From an uncultured Blautia sp. (GTDB lineage: Bacteria > Bacillota > Clostridia > Lachnospirales > Lachnospiraceae): DNA of 43,484 nucleotides. Below, one piece after another: positions 40,786-43,484 of this stretch. Location: the NCBI GenBank assembly GCA_900539525.1, contig UQCM01000020.1, forward strand, positions 1 through 43,484. The letters run 5' to 3'. The notes under the pieces were generated by a model. It made no database searches, was not told the origin of the DNA, and was given only the letters and a program-made list of their open reading frames with translations. Numbering within the stretch: the first letter of the stretch is position 1; each line of letters opens with the position of its first letter. A program made the position numbers and the translations under genes.

Positions 40786-41972
40786 TACTTACTACCGCCT
40801 TCTACAGCAGGATATTTTTTCATAAAGGCCTTGAATCCCCGGTAAATTCTGCGGATCCACCTGCCGGCTCTTATTCTCTCTGCCTCCTCCAGTCTGCATA
40901 TTCTATCTTTCAATTCCCGCAGTTCCTTTTCCTGCATACAGAATACTTCTGCTGTCGCAAGAATGATATCCTGATACAGAAGCTCTTCATTTACTTCCCA
41001 GACCTCTGATTCCTCCGATGGTTCATCAAAAAGACTTCCATCCTCTCTTCCAAGATATTCTCTGGCCAGCTTTCTGTTTCCTTCTTCAAATTCTGCAAGA
41101 AATTCTTTTCTCTTTTCCATTGTAAAAAAATGATTGTTCTCTTTTAACTGATCTCCTGCTCTTGCCCTGCTTGCCGCGACAAGGGGTCGTGCCATAAAAT
41201 TCCCTGTCTCTCTATATTCCGGAAGACTGTTTATGATCCGTTTAATTTCAATATAATTCCCCTGAAGTCCCGGGTTTTTCACCGGCTGCTCAACATGATA
41301 GTTTTCATCAAAAGACAGCCCGATTTCATTCAGAAAATCCGAGAACAGGGAATTTTCCGTATTACCAGGCTGCTCCTTATCATATACACGGATGGATATG
41401 TTCTCTTTCCCGATATATGTTTCGATATTCCTTACACCTTCATAGTAGTGAAAGGAAAAATATTTAACTGCTCTGCCCTGTACGTAATCGTCAAAATCTC
41501 TCACCAGCATATTTCCGGATTTGATTGCCTGATTGTACAGGGATTCCATATAAGTATCCTGTCTGCGTAAATACAGGATGACTTTTATCCTGCAGTTTAT
41601 TTTCTGAAACTCTTCAGATATTTTTCTCCAGAATTCAGGATCTCTTGCAGAGCAATGCCAGATCACCTCATCTGAAAGAATGATATTTTCATACTCCCCT
41701 GCCAGCCCGGCGAGTTGTTCCAGGGCACCTTCAAATACCTCCAGGACGTCTAACGTCTTTTTTCTGTCAAAAGAATATACCAGAAAGTGACCATTTCGAA
41801 AAAAGTAGTCTGCAGGCAGACCCTGTTTCATTCTCGGATAAACATATCCCTGACTTTCCAGATATTCTCTGTTATCGTCCAAAAACCTCTGCAGCGCAGA
41901 TGTTCCGGTCTTCATCGTTCCAATATGTAAATATACCGTTGCCATGTTCTTACGGGAAGCCTGCTTCCCCAT
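40785..41972 (-). CDS. PAPS-dependent sulfotransferase-family protein
   Basis: P-loop protein of the bacterial sulfotransferase fold, 395 aa. The 5'-phosphosulfate loop is HIGTMKTGTSALQRFL (residues 16-31), where Lys contacts the sulfate donor. The 3'-phosphate region is KVILYLRRQDTYMESLYNQ (130-148) with the conserved Arg and Ser. The C-terminus ends in a charged helix and a basic segment. No signal peptide, so it acts in the cytoplasm; the acceptor is unknown, glycan or lipid being usual. AAGGAGG lies only one base from the first ATG. The internal ATG at 41945 (residue 10) is the more family-like start, so the N-terminus is uncertain. It stands alone with its own leader. Confidence 0.82.
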   Translation of the reverse strand: MGKQASRKNMATVYLHIGTMKTGTSALQRFLDDNREYLESQGYVYPRMKQGLPADYFFRNGHFLVYSFDRKKTLDVLEVFEGALEQLAGLAGEYENIILSDEVIWHCSARDPEFWRKISEEFQKINCRIKVILYLRRQDTYMESLYNQAIKSGNMLVRDFDDYVQGRAVKYFSFHYYEGVRNIETYIGKENISIRVYDKEQPGNTENSLFSDFLNEIGLSFDENYHVEQPVKNPGLQGNYIEIKRIINSLPEYRETGNFMARPLVAASRARAGDQLKENNHFFTMEKRKEFLAEFEEGNRKLAREYLGREDGSLFDEPSEESEVWEVNEELLYQDIILATAEVFCMQEKELRELKDRICRLEEAERIRAGRWIRRIYRGFKAFMKKYPAVEGGSK

Positions 41973-41983
41973 TCCTCCTTTCC

Positions 41984-42047
41984 GGTAACTGCTTTCTCTC
42001 CTTCAGTTACCTTTTTCTTACATGGCACATTATACGACACAATTGTG
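41984..42047 (-). promoter_or_regulatory. Promoter and leader hairpin of the sulfotransferase gene
   Basis: Minus-strand -10 TATAAT is at 42029-42034 with no good -35, but a perfect 10-bp palindrome CACAATTGTG (42038-42047) occupies the spacer, a possible regulator site. In the leader GGTAACTG/CAGTTACC (41984-42011) forms an 8-bp hairpin whose loop contains AAGGAGAG, a second Shine-Dalgarno-like sequence. The gap 41973-42179 has no further gene or convincing terminator for the upstream SGNH gene. Confidence 0.5.
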
Positions 42048-42179
42048 ATGGAAATATAATGATTTTGCGAATGGACTCTGACGGGCTACGCCTGCGTTTT
42101 TACAACTGCACTCTCGAAAAAGCATCCTCACCGAAACAGTACGGTATTTAGGGTGGATCATACTAGTGTACTGACACGT

Positions 42180-43286
42180 TCATCCTGTGGCAGAAATAAC
42201 AAAGTTATAAATCGCCCAGTATACATTCGTTTTATAATGGATGCCGTCTACGGTTCCGACACCGGCCTTTTTGTTCTGGATGAGCTCCTGGTTCAGAAGA
42301 TAGGAATAGCAGTCCAGATAAGCCCCCGGAAATGCTGCACGCAGACTTGCATTAAAGTTCTCAATCGTCTGATTATTAACAAGAGAAGTATTATACCCGT
42401 TTGCCCTGGCCAGCTTTGTTTCAATGGGATTTACAGACATAAAGTAAAATCTGGCCTGAGGGTAGGTGACGATCAGATTCTGATAAGCAGAAAGATAATT
42501 ACCGATATTCGCCAGATCGTTTACCCCCAGATTGATGATCACCCTGGACTGCGGCTCCTTTTTCAGCGCTTTTTTCAGCAGTCTTATCCCCGTCGTACTC
42601 AGCCACTGATATCCTTCGCCCACCTTTCCAATATAGGTATGGTCACCTCCTACCGTATTCTGCAGTCCGACTGTCCTCGAATCTCCCACAAAAATATAGC
42701 CTGACAGTGTCTCCTCCGGCTCCCCGTCCTCCAGTGCCACATCGGTTTTTCGGCCATCAGCATCCACATAATATCCATCCACGATCGTATCTCTGACCAT
42801 AATCCCATCCGGTCCGAGATAACAGTCACTTACCCAGCAGTTCTTCTGCATCACACCCGACTCATCAAAATAATAACGGTCGCTTCCGATATTCTTCCAT
42901 CCCGTCAGCGCCGCACCTGTCCGCTCAGAAAAATAATACCGTTTTCCCTTCAGTGTTTTCCATCTCAGCTTCAGAACACCTTTTGCATTCAGAAAATAAT
43001 AATTACCTTTATATTTTTTCAGTCCCGTAACACGAAATCCGTTTTTATCAACGTAATAGATTTTTCCTTTCCTGTTCAGCCAGGTTCCTCTGGCATAGGT
43101 TCCGGTGCCGCTTAAGCGGTACCGGTATCCCCGGCTGCTTCTCACCCATGTTCCGGCAGGTGTACTTTTTACCGAAACCTGCTTCAGCAGATTGAATCCG
43201 GGGGCAGCTTCCGTACGCAGAAGCACTCCACCCCACAAACACATAACACACAATATTACAGAAATTCCAAACTTTATTTTTTTCAT
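42180..43286 (-). CDS. Secreted SGNH/GDSL hydrolase with cell-wall-binding-like repeats
   Basis: A 368-aa exported protein. The signal peptide covers about residues 1-27 (hydrophobic core ISVILCVMCLWGGVLL, cleavage near TEAA). Residues about 60-180 carry five or so aromatic repeats of the choline/glucan-binding type, such as GKIYYVDKNGFRVTG, GNYYFLNAKG and DRYYFDESGVMQ. The C-terminal esterase domain has the SGNH blocks: GDSR with Ser203, GVND with Asn256, and DGIH with Asp347 and His350. It probably removes an acyl group from a surface glycan while bound to the wall; the substrate is unknown. The ribosome site is weak. A promoter with extended -10 lies just upstream. Confidence 0.88.
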   Translation of the reverse strand: MKKIKFGISVILCVMCLWGGVLLRTEAAPGFNLLKQVSVKSTPAGTWVRSSRGYRYRLSGTGTYARGTWLNRKGKIYYVDKNGFRVTGLKKYKGNYYFLNAKGVLKLRWKTLKGKRYYFSERTGAALTGWKNIGSDRYYFDESGVMQKNCWVSDCYLGPDGIMVRDTIVDGYYVDADGRKTDVALEDGEPEETLSGYIFVGDSRTVGLQNTVGGDHTYIGKVGEGYQWLSTTGIRLLKKALKKEPQSRVIINLGVNDLANIGNYLSAYQNLIVTYPQARFYFMSVNPIETKLARANGYNTSLVNNQTIENFNASLRAAFPGAYLDCYSYLLNQELIQNKKAGVGTVDGIHYKTNVYWAIYNFVISATG

Positions 43287-43328
43287 AATTATTACCTATC
43301 TTTTACATTTTTGTTTCGTTTCTATGTC

Positions 43329-43358
43329 ATTATACCACAGACAGTATGAAAAACGCAA
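43329..43358 (-). promoter_or_regulatory. Predicted promoter of the SGNH hydrolase gene
   Basis: Minus-strand TTGCGT (43353-43358) and TATAAT (43329-43334) with 18-bp spacing and an extended TGG before the -10. It is about 43 bp upstream of the ATG. Confidence 0.65.
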
Positions 43359-43373
43359 GAAGCAAGTAACAAA

Positions 43374-43473
43374 GTGGGCAAGCCCACCTCAGCTAATCAC
43401 AAAGAGCTCTCACCCTGAGGTGAGAGCTCTCAGACTGTAGACAAAGCGGCTCTGGGATTTATATCCCAGAGCC
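43374..43473. terminator. Three consecutive perfect hairpins at the window edge
   Basis: GTGGGC/GCCCAC (43374-43387, 2-base loop), GAGCTCTCACC/GGTGAGAGCTC (43404-43429, loop CTGA) and GGCTCTGGGAT/ATCCCAGAGCC (43448-43473, loop TTAT). On the plus strand the last is followed by atatttctttt. On the minus strand the second is followed by TTTGTG. They probably end a transcript entering from beyond the window on the minus strand. The first overlaps the 14-bp repeat shared with 12043. Confidence 0.5.
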
Positions 43474-43484
43474 ATATTTCTTTT

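Noticed and set aside
43374..43473. Possible CRISPR array because of successive palindromes
   Set aside because: The three hairpins differ in sequence and are not evenly repeated units; no cas gene is nearby.

Overview
The window looks like chromosome of an anaerobic gut Firmicute of the Lachnospiraceae type (Blautia/Ruminococcus/Dorea-like). The evidence is a mid-to-low GC content, strong AGGAGG-type ribosome sites, a Bacillus-order priA-def-fmt-rsmB-rlmN-prpC-prkC-rsgA-rpe-thiN operon, a clostridial dcw cluster, a Spo0E-like small protein, and a galacto-N-biose/lacto-N-biose (GNB/LNB) phosphorylase locus typical of mucin- and milk-glycan users. This placement is inferred from gene content; no species is claimed. 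All genes but one (an AraC regulator) lie on the minus strand, so the window reads right to left.

Region 1 (1-10.4 kb) is a host-glycan utilisation locus. A lipoprotein sugar-binding protein, two ABC permeases, a 59-residue two-helix membrane protein and a GH112 phosphorylase form one transcription unit. A second unit with its own promoter holds a sugar-1-phosphate nucleotidyltransferase, an N-acetylhexosamine 1-kinase and a GalE epimerase. Together they would import GNB/LNB, split it with phosphate into galactose-1-phosphate and HexNAc, phosphorylate the HexNAc, and convert the sugars through UDP-sugars. A divergent AraC regulator faces the promoter. No ABC ATPase is encoded, so a shared ATPase elsewhere is expected.

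Region 2 (10.5-24.4 kb) is the division and cell-wall (dcw) cluster: mraZ-rsmH-ftsL-ftsI-spoVD-[promoter]-mraY-murD-ftsW/spoVE-murA-ftsQ-[promoter]-ftsZ. A textbook MraZ operator (four TGGTG-type boxes at 10-bp period) overlaps the mraZ start site. murE, murF and murG are absent here; murE lies 16 kb away at the head of region 4.

Region 3 (24.5-26.8 kb) holds a previously uncalled Spo0E-like 52-residue gene, lgt and ychF. Region 4 (27-40.5 kb) is a tightly overlapped operon: murE-priA-def-fmt-(Zn protease yugP)-rsmB-rlmN-prpC-prkC-rsgA-rpe-thiN. Region 5 (40.7-43.5 kb) has a PAPS-type sulfotransferase and a secreted SGNH hydrolase with cell-wall-binding-like repeats.

The most notable non-gene content is two families of dispersed, palindrome-rich intergenic elements. 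One is a 156-bp MITE-like element with terminal inverted repeats and apparent target duplications. It has two full copies, one truncated copy and one decayed end, each main copy lying 19-31 bp upstream of a cell-wall gene promoter. One copy supplies the last codons and stop codon of spoVD. The other family is a five-hairpin element of about 190 bp between ftsQ and ftsZ, with a partial copy at the left edge of the window.
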